DNA of 64,000 bases, from positions 243,779,924 through 243,843,923 of the forward strand of contig NC_081409.1 in the NCBI RefSeq assembly GCF_030272615.1. The letters are read 5' to 3'. A model generated the notes under the pieces. The model was given only the letters and a program-made list of their open reading frames with translations, ran no database searches and was not told the DNA's origin. This document shows, one piece after another, positions 33,640 to 44,820 of the stretch (position 1 is the first letter of the stretch; each line of letters begins with the position of its first letter). Source of the stretch: Cryptomeria japonica (lineage: Eukaryota; Streptophyta; Pinopsida; Cupressales; Cupressaceae). Made by a program: the position numbers and the translations under genes.

Positions 33640-35691
33640 AAATGTAGGTGATTAGTTTTCATGTTGATAAGAATGATTAGCAATTGACCCTTTGACCTTT
33701 AGAATTAAGGATAACATAAACAATTGGTTTAAAAATTAATGTACTAGGTGATGCTCAATTGCTTCTACAGTATGTAAATGATAGCAATGAAAACTTATTT
33801 AATATACAAACTTTCTTCTACCCCTCATAGTAATGGCTATGCAATAGCATGAAAAGTTGAATCTTGTTCCTCAAATTGCATCAATGGGATTCTTCAATAA
33901 GTGTTTATGTGGAGAAAACATATATTTATTTTATCTATGAATGCCTTAAAACATTATTTGTAATCATTCATTCTAGTAAATTAAATGAGATATTATTAAA
34001 TTGCCAATCACTTCTTTAGATTTTTTTTTATTTAATTCTTAAAAATATTTAGAATGGATAAAATTACCTATGTAGAAGACTAATGCTAGTTAGTAAGTCA
34101 TTTAATTTATCTTCCTTTCAAGACATAGTAATTAGCAATTAATGAATTTCATTTATCATTTGCAAGGAGAAAATCGATTAGATTAATTCCTTTACATGAG
34201 TTCGTATATTGATATTGAATCAATCATTTATTGTTCAACATTGTATTTATTATTATGAAAGAATTTATGTTACATGCTTGTATTTTATTTCATGTTGTTA
34301 GTAAACCTAAATAAAGGGGAGAAACTTAGAAAAACCTAGTTGTGTTTGTTATAAACAGTGCCTCTAGCTTGCGCTTACGGGTAATGTCATCGTGATTAAG
34401 CTACTGCATCTATTACCTAATAAAAGTGCATGAATGACATATGTGGCATCGTCCCTATAAATCATTAGGGAGTAATAAGGGACATTGTGGAGTTAAAATC
34501 CAAGGGGCAGGAGAACCCCCTTGGATTGATAATTTAATAAGATAAATTTTATATGAACCTACATTCGCTGGTGAAATGGTAGAAAAACCCCAATAGAGCT
34601 TGGATGTATGTGATTATTTCAATTCATTATTTTAATTGGAATTTATGATTCTTTATTTTTACACACTAGATAAGGGTGACATGATCATAGGACTAGGACC
34701 TAGATGGAATTAGGTAAACAAGCAAGGCTAACATGGATGCTTTTTGCTTTATCAGTTTCCCAACGTGAGTAGCAATCACAGAGAAATTGTCTGGGGCAAT
34801 GAACATATAAAGGGTCGTGTACCTGTCATATAATTTACATCATACCTAGTTAGAAACCATAACTATATAAGATTTGATCTAGTTTGGAAGTGATGTATGT
34901 AAGAAATATAGGGATGAAGTGTGTCCCTAGTATACAAGTAATCGAGGATGGGGTTTTAGGAAGATTAAGCAGTATAAGACTATTAACTTAAGATAAATCA
35001 TTGAGTGAGGGGTTTCAATTAAGAATTCCTAACATAAATGTTAAGATAAAAGATATTCATGTTATACTCAAAAGGATATTGGAAGGATCGCTTGACTCCT
35101 CGAGGTCATAAGATAGATTATGAGGTAGCTTTCAAGCTTGAATTTAAAATAATACCTCTAAAGACGATGAACTCAATGCACTTCTAATGGGAAGTGGAAT
35201 CCTCAAGGATGTGACTTAGGACACGAATGGTCTTGATGAGTCATAATACGCTGGCCAAAACACTACCTATCCCATTCCTAAATGGAGATAGATGACTATC
35301 TTAGTTGGGTGGATTCCTATTGCGAAAGAACATATACCTAACCTGTATGGTTAGATTTTTGGACTAACACCTATTCTATATGGATATGAGTACCCAATTA
35401 TACCTATGAATTAACACTTAAAGAAACTTAATAACATACAAAAAAAAGTTGGTATTTTGGGGTATTATGGAAGGGTTATTACAAAATCGATTATTCATGT
35501 ACCTAGATTAATCATTCACTTCTTTCTAAAGGTTAAAACATAGAAATGAAGGAAAGTGGAGAACCAATCTAAAGATGCTCATTTTTTTGTTATGATTTAT
35601 CAATGTTAAAGTTAAGATGTGGTTTAGGATAAGGATTAGTGGAATATCATAGACAAGTCAAGGGATGAAGATTTTAGATTTATTTCCTCTC
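33640..35691. other. Unassigned AT-rich stretch with a hairpin
   Basis: No coding or RNA gene seen. A perfect 11-bp inverted repeat, AATCCAAGGGG/CCCCTTGGATT (34497-34507 and 34517-34527, 9-nt loop), stands out in an otherwise AT-rich context. 34660-35690 reads like degraded LTR-element sequence without a diagnostic end. Confidence 0.4.
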
Positions 35692-35696
35692 TCAAC
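35692..35696. repeat. TSD of pol-less element, left
   Basis: TCAAC, matched exactly at 43307-43311. Confidence 0.85.
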
Positions 35697-36866
35697 CGAT
35701 GAATACTACGAGGGGGGTGTGAATTAGTATACCGGAAAAAACTGAACTTAAACACTTTAACAGTTTAGCAGTAAACCGGTAAAACAGTCTGACTAACAAA
35801 CCGGTTAACACAAATGCAAACCAAACAGCAAATAAGGCATCCACCCACAGAAGCACAATCACCATAACACAAGAGATTTTGACATGGAAACCCAAATGGG
35901 AAAAAACCACGGTGAGATGAAACTCACAAGCAACTATTTGCAGAATAGTAACCAGACCGGTTAAGGTCATACAATGTTCTTCACCAGAACAAATCCTATT
36001 AGGAATCTCAATCTATGTTGGGAGATAAGTCCGATCAAAGACTACCTTGTGAGAGGATTTCAGATCCACATATGTGAACCACCTCGTTAGAGGATTTTCA
36101 AAGGCTTTTCTTGGCCTACCCGGTTAAGGGTTTCCGACTTGTCAAAGATGTGAGTAATCAACAAGTGAATGATCTAGCAAATAGCACAATCTGCTTGGTT
36201 AGATCCATGATAGCTCATTGCTAATGCATATCAGCATTACTTGAGTCTTCAGTAAATCCACACTCTATTATAGCACACAGACTTGATCTTCTCTCCTAAG
36301 ATCGCACATACAAAAACTCAACAACCACCTAAAAACCTAACAGCTACACACCTAAAACCCTAGACATGATGTCCTTAAAAAGGAATCTAAATTCATGTCG
36401 GTCCAATAGGATTACATTGCAAGTTCCTAGGTTCGTTGCATCTAGACACATTTGATAACATGGCACAAATCACCGTCAAAGTGTCGGTGGATGGTAACTC
36501 ATCACAAAAATACCGGTTGGTAACTCTCACAAAGTATTACCGGTTCATACAACTTTACCGATTACCGGTTGGTAACTCATCACAGAGTAATACCAGTTTA
36601 AACATTAAACCGATTACCAGTTGTCCAAAAATGAAGACTGGGAAAATGATAACTGCCGCTTCAGTTTCTTCACTTCGCTTGAGATCCTCGAACCGCTTGA
36701 GATCGGTAAACACTTTTTGCAAAACATCGATAGCCTATAGACTATAATGCAATACCGGTTTGGAACAAATACCGGTTGAGAATAACTCATACATACAAAA
36801 ATTGATCTCAAAGCAAGTGTGTGTCCATCAATGATAATCACAACATAAACATCAAAAATGTCAACA
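35697..36866 (-). repeat. 3' LTR of pol-less element
   Basis: 1170 bp; starts TGTTGACATTTTTGATG on the minus strand; the last bases are mutated (TTCATCG instead of TTCATCA). It contains GGAAACCCAAATGGGAAAAA at about 35886, also present in the copia-2 LTRs. Confidence 0.92.
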
Positions 36867-36884
36867 ATCTCCCCCTTTGGCATT
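36867..36884 (-). promoter_or_regulatory. Polypurine tract of pol-less element
   Basis: The minus strand reads CAATGCCAAAGGGGGAGATT up to the LTR edge, the same 20 bases as in copia-1. Confidence 0.9.
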
Positions 36885-37144
36885 GATGGCAACACTTAGG
36901 AAAATTTTGACATCTAAGTGTTTTCCAACAAAAATATGCCATAATCAAAACTACTCCCCCTAAGCATATACACTATCCCTTTTGTAGAAAATACAATGTA
37001 TACTACTCCCTTACAGGGATAAACATGAAAGTATACATAGCATGCATCAAAATTTTGAATACAAAATACTGCTCCCCCTTTGCCAACAATGACAAAGTGT
37101 AGCTGAATAACCCCCATGTCCATTAGCATTAAAATAATAAGAGT
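36885..37144 (-). other. 3' non-coding region with extra GGGGGAG tracts
   Basis: Further minus-strand purine runs (AAAGGGGGAGCAG near 37070-37082, AAGGGAGTAG near 37005, TAGGGGGAGTAG near 36953). The same layout is seen before the copia-1 3' LTR. Confidence 0.75.
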
Positions 37145-40100
37145 TTATGACAATAAAGAGTGAAACTTGTCAAAAACCGATTTAAAGTCTTGCATAAATG
37201 TCTTCATGGATACAGACCATGACTCAAGCAATGAGGTAGCAACCTCACTCTCCGTTTGCATCTAGGATACCAATTCCTCCATGGTGTCCAAGGTACTCAT
37301 CTCTTGAGTAACCGTCAAGGCATCCAAATTGAGATAGCATTTCTGAAGTATTTGCAGTCTTGGTGGTAGAACCAGTTGTAGTTCCTACAAATCCCTGGTC
37401 TGGTTGCTGATCTCCAAATCAATTCTTGCAACCTGAAGTTGAAACCAGTGAACGGTTTGCCCATAAGCGGTAAAGGAATCATATGGTGTCTTGAAGGTGC
37501 TTATGAATGTCTGCAAATCAGTTTGCAGTTTGTCTTTCTGAGTAAGCACATCATCATAGAATAGATGGGGTTGACATATCTTACTGAGCAGTAGATTCCC
37601 CTCATCCAGAACATCTTTAATGTCCTTTTGTGCCTTCTGCAGATCGGACCAGAGCTCATGTAACTTTTTCACCAAGGCAATGTTCAAAGCCTTTTGATGC
37701 TTCTTTTTGGCATTAGCTTCGACAACATCTTCCAGGCATTGCACTTGGTCCTCTACAACTGTGCATAAGAGCTTCAATTGAGCTAAAGAGGAATCAGTAC
37801 TTGGGAGATTGGTACCAGGAATCAAACTGGTGAGTGTTTCCACCGCAGTTTGAATCACATCTTCCTCCTTTTTCCTCCTTAGTGCATCCAATCCCTCTTG
37901 AGCAAGCTTAATGCTTTGCAATAGCTCTATTTCATTTATAGACTGGAGGTCAATGGGACTTGTGATGTCAACCGGTTTGGCTTTATCACCGGTTGCCTTT
38001 GGGGTCTCTGTATGAGCACTTTTTGCCGCTTCCTCCTTTTCTTTGGCTTTTTGCTTATCTTATTCTACCTTCTTCTGCTCTTCAACTTATTTCTTTCTTT
38101 TCTCTTCTTCCTTCTTCCTTTCTTCTTCTTTCTGCTTCTCTTCTTCTTTCCTTTCCTCTTCCTTCTTCTTCTTCTCTGCTTCCCGTTTCCGCTCTTCTTC
38201 CTTCTTCTTCTCCTCTTCCTATTTCTTCTCATCTTCCTTCTTATTCTTCTCCTCTTCTTGTTTCCCCTTTTCTTCCTTCTTCTCCACTTCCTGTTTCTTC
38301 TCTTCTTCCTTTCTCTTCTCCTCTTCCTTTCTCTTCTCCTCTTCCTTTTGCTTCTTCTCATTCTGCTTCTCCTGTCCTGCCGTATCTGATGGTGTATCAG
38401 GGGTAACATCTTCACCATTCAGGGCATCAACATCAATGGGGTCCATTTGTTCATTGACCTTTTCTCCCTCACTGTTATACACCTCATCCGGTTTTGCAAT
38501 TTCCGGTTCTTGTTCATCCTTCTTGTTGGCTTCGGATACTTGATGCAATTTCAAAGCAACTTGAGCATGAGAGTGGGTATCTTTTACCACCTCAGGGACT
38601 TTCCCTTCCGGCAACAAGAGTTTCCTTCTTCGCATAAAGAAGAGGCCTTTATATATTTCCATAAATTCATAGAGTTCAGAATTGGACACATCAGGAAAAT
38701 ATTGTGCAAATATTTCCTCTCTTATTTCCTGTTCCTTTTCTATGGCAATGCACCATTTGTTGTCTAAAGAATTATATAAAGAATCTGGTGTCACAGATTT
38801 AATTTCTGATGGCAACTAGTCATTAATACATAAATACTGAATGATTGCTTGTTCTACTTCCTCCTTCTCATTATCATTGAAATCATCAAAATAATATACT
38901 AAGTCACTCAACACTTTCCTCTTAATATTCTTAATGGTTCTTTGACAATGTGTCAAAGGTTTGTAAGAGGAGATATCAATATTTATCGGTGTTGATGATG
39001 TCGATTCACTGCTGGTTGCCTTTGCCTTCTTCCTCGTTTGCCTAGTCTTCTTAGGCGGTTCTTCAGATACAGTGTCTTCTGAGTCTGGCGTGTTGCTTTT
39101 TGTTTTCTGCTTTCTGTCAAAGACTTTGGCGGGTGCAACTTCTGGTTTCTTCTTTGCCAGTGACCGCTTGATCACTTTAGGACTCGCTGGAGTAACCAAT
39201 GCCGATACAGATGGTACTGCCTTCCCTTTATTCACTAAGGGCTCCTCAACCAGTGTAATCCTCTCCAGATAGGTGTCGGTTCTCTTCTCCTTGGGATCAA
39301 GCAGTGAGGCAAGTAGGGTAGAAGCAAACCCGTCCAGCATGTCGTACATTACCTTATAACCCATAGGCTCCACTTCTTCCTTTTTGGGCTCAACAACCTC
39401 CATTATGCACTCATCTACTTTGATGATAAAGTAGATGTCCTCTTCATACTTCTTGACAATATCACTGGATATTCTCACCTTTGGCTCATCTTGCGTCTGA
39501 ACTCATCAAAGTATTTGTTCAGGACTTCAGGGTAACTGGTTCCAACTGCTTGTAGACTTTCCCTGATTTGCTTTGTAACTGGTTGGTCAGCAGACCACTG
39601 AATATCACTGAATCCTATAAAGTAGCCTTGGAAGTAGAAGAATAATCCGACCAATAGTTGTCCGAATTTAAATCTCAAGGCATTGTCCTGTTTTATTGAC
39701 TTTAGATTCACCAGGAGTTGCCTTTGCATACAGGTGCATAAATCAAATGAGGCATCTTCCATAATCATCCTGTACCCAACATTTACCATTGCAGCAGAGA
39801 CAAAGTTGATCCTGCTAGCATAGAATGTATGGTAACCTATCACCATGCAGGCATACTTGACGAGATCATCCTTGATGGTATTGATGGTCATTCCCCTTTG
39901 GTCACTCACAGAACCGGTGAGCTTAGTCATTTCAGTCTTGCTAATCTTCCTTAGGGTTGGCACTTACCAATGTTACAGAAACTGGTGACGACATGAATCG
40001 CTTTCGGTGTGATGTCATGCGTCCGCTCTAAATACATTTTTTCACCATGCACTCTACTTAGAATGATGTGAATGTGATCATCTGAGAATTCTTCAAGGAA

Positions 40101-40364
40101 ATAGACCGCATTGTGAAGCTTCTTCTTTTCCAAGATGCTGAATTCCGGTTTGATCTTCTTGTCCTTTCCGTAGAACAAACTCAACTGAGAATGGATCACT
40201 AGAGATCCTAGTTCTTCAATTTTACAGTCAATGTAATTCGAAATACCTTCCTCTACTATAACACCAGCGGGAATTTGGGATAGGGCATTATATTTTGCCT
40301 TTCGTTGTATAAAATCAATTGAATCAACGGGTGCACTAGAGCTAGAGTGAGATGCTAAAGCCAT
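37145..40364 (-). pseudogene. Accessory ORF (about 1070 codons), unknown function
   Basis: Begins MALASHSSSSAPVD at 40364. Open pieces join through single-base frameshifts near 39963 and 39478 and in-frame stops at 38816-38818, 38219-38221, two near 38060-38095, 37385-37387 and about 37264, ending TAA 37145-37147. N-terminal about 300 residues: globular, with AVYFLEEFSDDHIHIILSRV, LRKISKTEMTKLTG, IGYHTFYASRINFV and LRFKFGQLLVGLFFYFQGYF. Next, a Ser/Lys/Pro-rich linker (SEEPPKKTRQTRKKAKATSS, a possible nuclear signal). Then about 150 residues of KKEEEKRKEEEK-type helix, then a coiled-coil end. No known catalytic motif. It is absent from ordinary copia elements, and its layout resembles 8473-10112. 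Confidence 0.75.
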
Positions 40365-40803
40365 GATAAACAGAGAAACTTGAGAAATACTTTCGAATGT
40401 AGAGATTTAGGGCTTGCAATTTCCGCTTCGACACTCACCACTTTAGTTGCTGGATTACCACTTTGGGTTCTACACTTGACTGATTGATGATATCTTCAAA
40501 TTCTTCTTCAAGGTTTTGAATCTCTCGGAATTGCAAGACAAATTGCCTTTTGTCGCCCTGCGCTTGAAAACTTCTTTGCTCAAAAATTGATAAGTGAAAA
40601 TGACTTGAAAATCCTTTTTAAATGAATTCTTCACCTACCATAATAAATGCTTCACTATTAGGGCGTAAACCCTAATTTGCCTTTTACCATTTCTGGTCTT
40701 CTACCAATTGACAGGTATCGCATACCAGTTAAGGTCTTTTACTGGTGTAAACCGGGGGTTCGAAACATTTCACCAATTTATTCCCCCTAAGCCTTTATGT
40801 AGC
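40365..40803 (-). other. Spacer between Gag-like and accessory frames
   Basis: No open frame of note. It could hold a promoter or reinitiation signal for the accessory ORF, but I see no clear box. Confidence 0.35.
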
Positions 40804-42083
40804 TTAGTTTGTCGGTTCAAAGACTTCCACACTAGGTGCAGAAACTGGTTCTTCTTGAGACATTTCTTCTGGCATCTTCTTCCAAGTTTTCTTCATATCT
40901 GCTTGAACGGTTTCAACATCAATCTTTCCTTCTGGAGTGACTGGTATATCATCCGATATATTTTTTCTCATTCTGCAGAATCTTGCTGTATGACCCAGTT
41001 TGTTGCAATGATAGCAAATCATTCCAGGTGCTCTCCAAGGTCCATTATTCATGTTTCCATTCTTCCTTCTGCATGTTGCAGTTGTGTGGCCACTACCATG
41101 ATAGATCAAACAGGTTTCTCTCCATCTAGTTGCCACTTGATAGCCACTGCTTCCTGACTGATGATTATAGGTATTAAATCGGTTTGGATTCCAGTTCCCA
41201 GAGGGTTCAGGAAAGACTCCTTGACTCCTTTGAGGATACATTCCGGTGGTGTGCATGACAGACCTACATTAAAATGCTCTATGCCCAGACTTGTTGCATG
41301 CATAACAATTTCCATTGAATCTATTGGATCTAAGCTTATTGTTTAGAAAGTAAGGAAAGTTATTGTAAGCCTTGTTTCTACATACATTAGCAGTATGTCC
41401 TTCCTTGAGGCAATTAAAGGAAACAGGTTTGAATTTTTTCTTACCTTTATCCTTTGGTGTCGGTTGCTTCTTTGATGATACATCTTTTGCTCCAGAGGTC
41501 TCACCTTCCTCATAACCAGAAAAACCAAGTCGTGGTATTCTTCACCGGTTTAGCTGATTCAAGCTTCTGCTCTAGCTTGGCAGTGCTCTTATTGAATTTG
41601 GCAAGTATTTCCTTTGACTCAGTAAGTTCTTTGGCAATAGCAGCATTAGATTCCTTCAAGGTTGCATTCTCATAAATAGCCATGTTTATTTCACCTTGCA
41701 TTTCCTCTTTTTCCACTTTGCTCTCTTGGAGATGAGCGGTAAGTGCACTGATTTTTTGCTTCAGCTTGGAGACCTCATGATTTTTGTCTTTTATTAGATC
41801 TTCAGCTTTCCTCCGGTTCTCAAGCTCTTGACAAATCTTGATAGTTAGTCCTTCCAATTCCCTTCTTAGGTTGTCATTAGACTCATTCAGTTTTTCAACT
41901 TCTTCAACTAGGGCATCCATGTCCGCTTCATCAGAGGAACTGTTTTCAGTTAGCTCCATCAGTTTCTCATCATGCTCTCTCCTTTTTGCCAGAGAGGCCT
42001 TACACTTGACTTTGAGTTCATCATAGGCTTTCTCAGACTGAGTGAGCCGATGAGTAAGTTCCCTCATAGTGTACTCCCCCATA
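40804..42083 (-). pseudogene. gag: Gag-like protein: coiled coil plus four zinc knuckles
   Basis: The first Met is 36 bp inside the PBS (MGEYTMRELTHRLTQSEKAY). About 180 residues of coiled coil follow, with no DUF4219/UBN2-like region of normal copia Gag. A frameshift near 41535 leads into SSKKQPTPKDKGKKKFKPVS and four CX2CX4HX4C-type units: about 41380-41422 (first Cys is Ser), 41267-41308 (a TAA inside), 41071-41112 (second Cys is Tyr), and 40975-41016 (CYHCNKLGHTARFC, intact). It ends SAPSVEVFEPTN at 40804. The function is probably RNA binding and particle assembly. Confidence 0.8.
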
Positions 42084-42118
42084 TCTCTTTCCAAGTGGTT
42101 AAACTTATAGAAAGGTTG

Positions 42119-42130
42119 GCTCTGATACCA
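42119..42130 (-). other. PBS of pol-less element (tRNA-iMet)
   Basis: The minus strand reads TGGTATCAGAGC, two bases inside the 5' LTR end. Confidence 0.9.
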
Positions 42131-42132
42131 AT

Positions 42133-43306
42133 TGATGAATACTAAGAGGGGGGGTGAATTAGTATACCAGAAAAAACTGAACTTAAACACTTTAACAGTT
42201 TAGCAGTAAACCGATAAAATAGTCTGACTAACAAACCGGTTAACACAAAGCAAATAAGGCATCCACCCATAGAAGCACAATCACCATAACACAAGAGATT
42301 TTGACGTGGAAACCCAAATGGGAAAAAACAACGGTGAGATGAAACTCACAAGCAACTATCTGCAGAATAGTAACCAAACCGGTTAAGGTCATACAATGTT
42401 CTTCACCAGAACAAATCCTATTAGGAATATCAATCTCTGTTAGGAGATAAGTCTGATCAAAGACTACCTTGTGAGAGGATTTCAGATCCACATATGTGAA
42501 CCACCTTGTTAGAGGATTTTCAAAGGCTTTTCTGGGCCTACTCGGTTAAGGGTTTTTGACTTGTCAAAGATTTGAGTAATCAACAAGTGAATGATCTAGC
42601 AAATAGCACAGTCTGCTTGGTTAGATCCATGATAGCTCATTGCTAATGCATATCAGCATTACTTCAGTCTTCAGTAAATCCACACTCTGTTACAGCACAC
42701 AGACTTGATCTTCTCTCCTAAGATCGCACATACAAAAACTCAGCAACCACCTAAAAACCTAACAGCTACAGGCCTAAAACCCTAGACATGATGTCCTTAA
42801 AAAGGAATCTGATTTCATGTCGATCCAATAGGATTACATTGCAAGTTCCTAGGTTCATTGCATCTAGACACATTTGATAACACAATATAAAGCACCGTCA
42901 AAGTGTCAGTGGATGGTAACTCATCACAAAAATACCGGTTGGTAACTCTCACAGAGTATTACCGGTTCATACAACTTTACCGATTATCGGTTCGTAACTC
43001 ATCACAGAGTAATACCAGTTTAAAAATTAAACCAATTATCGGTTGTCCAAAAATGAAGACTGGGAAAATGATAACTGCCGCTTCAGTTTCTTTGCTCCGC
43101 TTGAGATCCTCGAACCGCTTGAGGTCTCCATACTGCTTGAGATAGGTAAACACTTTCTGCAAAACATCGATAGCCTATAGACTATAATGCAATACTGGTT
43201 TGGAACAAATACTGGTTGAGCATAACTCATACATACAAAAAGTGATCTCAAAGCAAGTGTGTGTCCATCAATGACAATCACAACATAAACATAAAAAATG
43301 TCAACA
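42133..43306 (-). repeat. 5' LTR of pol-less element
   Basis: 1174 bp, TGTTGACATTTTTTATG...TATTCATCA on the minus strand. It is closely similar to 35697-36866. Confidence 0.92.
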
Positions 43307-43311
43307 TCAAC
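43307..43311. repeat. TSD of pol-less element, right
   Basis: TCAAC, an exact match to 35692-35696. Confidence 0.85.
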
Positions 43312-43869
43312 AACCTCTAAGCATTGTTTTTCCTCTTTATTTATCTCTACATATGCATCAAATTCATTCTAAACACTACTATCCAAAAATATTATGTAGC
43401 CTGCCTGTTACATTGACCAATGATGTCTTATATTATCTTATCCTTTATATCAACCTCCTTTATCACATATATTATTAATATTTTTAAACATAGCATAATT
43501 TTCTCATAAAATCTCAATGGATATGTAGAATTCAGAAAATAAAATTTTACCAATTGTATAACTTGGAATAAAATTGTAAAAATTCATTAAAACACCAAGA
43601 AACATAATTAAAAAATAGAGAACATCCATAAATCAAAGCCACCAATGATAACTATTAATAGCCAAAGAAACCCGAAACAACAATCCGCCAAGACCAAAGC
43701 CAAAAAACACTAACCCAAACAAGCCACCAAAAGACCAACACTTTTCATCCCTAAGGGAGAGAATCCTTGAGACCAAAACAAGCCAGGTCATATTATCCAT
43801 GAGCATCTTTCATAGTCAACATTTCCAATTGTTGAGAACAAACTAGAGGGAGATGCTCTTAATCATCAA
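43312..43869. other. Unassigned, AT-rich
   Basis: No coding signal. It may include the 3' untranslated part of the LINE remnant to its right, but no poly(A) tail is evident. Confidence 0.35.
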
Positions 43870-44820
43870 TATCCTTATTATCCAACCGCGTAGAGGCCCA
43901 TTGGCTACATAAATAATCGCCATGTTTCATTCTCACATGAAATGGACAAAAAAACCCAATCAAAAGAGGTACTCAATTAACGGATCCGTCGAGCCATTGA
44001 GGTCAACCATCAGTTCACACCTTTCATCTTTTGAGCATTTAGCATGTTCATCAGGATTTGACAGTTAGATTCACAAATAATCTTGTCCCAATCAAGAGCG
44101 CAACTCCTTTCCAAGGCTTTAAGAATAGTGAGTGACTCCATAAGGCTATTCAACTACTGTCCCATATATTTGGAAAATAATAAGAGGACAACACTAGAAT
44201 TGTCTCTACCAACTCCACTAAATGCTAGCATGACCTGACTTTCCCCTTGAGGATCCATCCATGTTGATCTTAAAAACTCCCAAAGGGGGAGACCATCTAC
44301 CCACCCTTTGATTGTTCACTATATGATTCCTTCTACCACAAGATGATGGGAGCCTTAATCAATTATTACCAAGACCCATATTCTTCCTAACTTCATCCTC
44401 CCTAGGCTCCAATGGAAAGCAACCTCACATTTTGCATTAACATTCTCTTGAATCATATCAATGATCTTTTTCCATAATTGTTGCATTATTAAAGAATTTC
44501 CCTAAAAGATCTTGTGATTCCTTTCCAACCAAATTTGCCAAAGGATGCAAGAAGGGCAATATGCCAAGTTACCTAAAGGAAGAAAGCTTTATATGGGGGG
44601 CATCCCAAACTCCTCTAGAAATCAATCAACAAAGTAACATGGACACAATACTACTTCCAAGCATCCCACCAAAGGTGTCAGATATCTCTAGCAAAGGGAC
44701 ATTGGAGAAAAAGGTGAGACGAGAATTCCTTGCTATTACCATACATGACACACATAGATGGGTCCTAAAATCCACGCTTCCTCGGGTTGTCCCAAGTGAG
44801 GCATCTATTATTATAGTGTT
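43870..44820 (-). pseudogene. LINE ORF2 remnant: zf-RVT and RNase H
   Basis: Minus strand. Near 44760-44640 the zf-RVT signature is recognisable (SSHLFLQCPFARDIW, then HLWWDAW). From about 44305, RWSPPLGVFKINMDGSSRGK starts an RNase H, followed after a frameshift by GVGRDNSSVVLL, MESLTILKALERSCALDW and CESNCQILMNML, and ends near 43876 with WASTRLDNKDIDD. The usual Asp of the ES/GDS motif is Asn. At least three frameshifts and several stops are present. The upstream RT is missing, consistent with 5' truncation. No TSD was identified. Confidence 0.75.

Larger units (their letters stand above)
35697..43306 (-). mobile_element. 7.6-kb pol-less copia-type element with accessory ORF
   Basis: Complete element: TSD TCAAC, LTRs 42133-43306 and 35697-36866, tRNA-iMet PBS, and PPT identical to copia-1 and copia-2. 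The minus-strand interior carries a Gag-like frame (42083-40804) and a 3.2-kb accessory frame (40364-37145). There is no DSG protease, no integrase D-D-E, no YVDD RT and no RNase H, so it must have moved in trans (a LARD-like element). LTRs are closely similar by eye, so it amplified well after it had lost or never had pol. Both frames are now broken. Confidence 0.92.

Noticed and set aside
37993-38543. Long plus-strand frames rich in Leu, Ser and Phe
   Set aside because: They are the reverse complement of the Lys/Glu-rich minus-strand helix; the composition is an artefact of GAA/AAG codons read backwards.
39955-39970. Splice donors (GGTAAGTGCC, AAGGTGAGA near 39478) at the two accessory-ORF breaks
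   Set aside because: The protein continues directly in the next frame with no gap at each site, so single-base deletions explain it better than introns.
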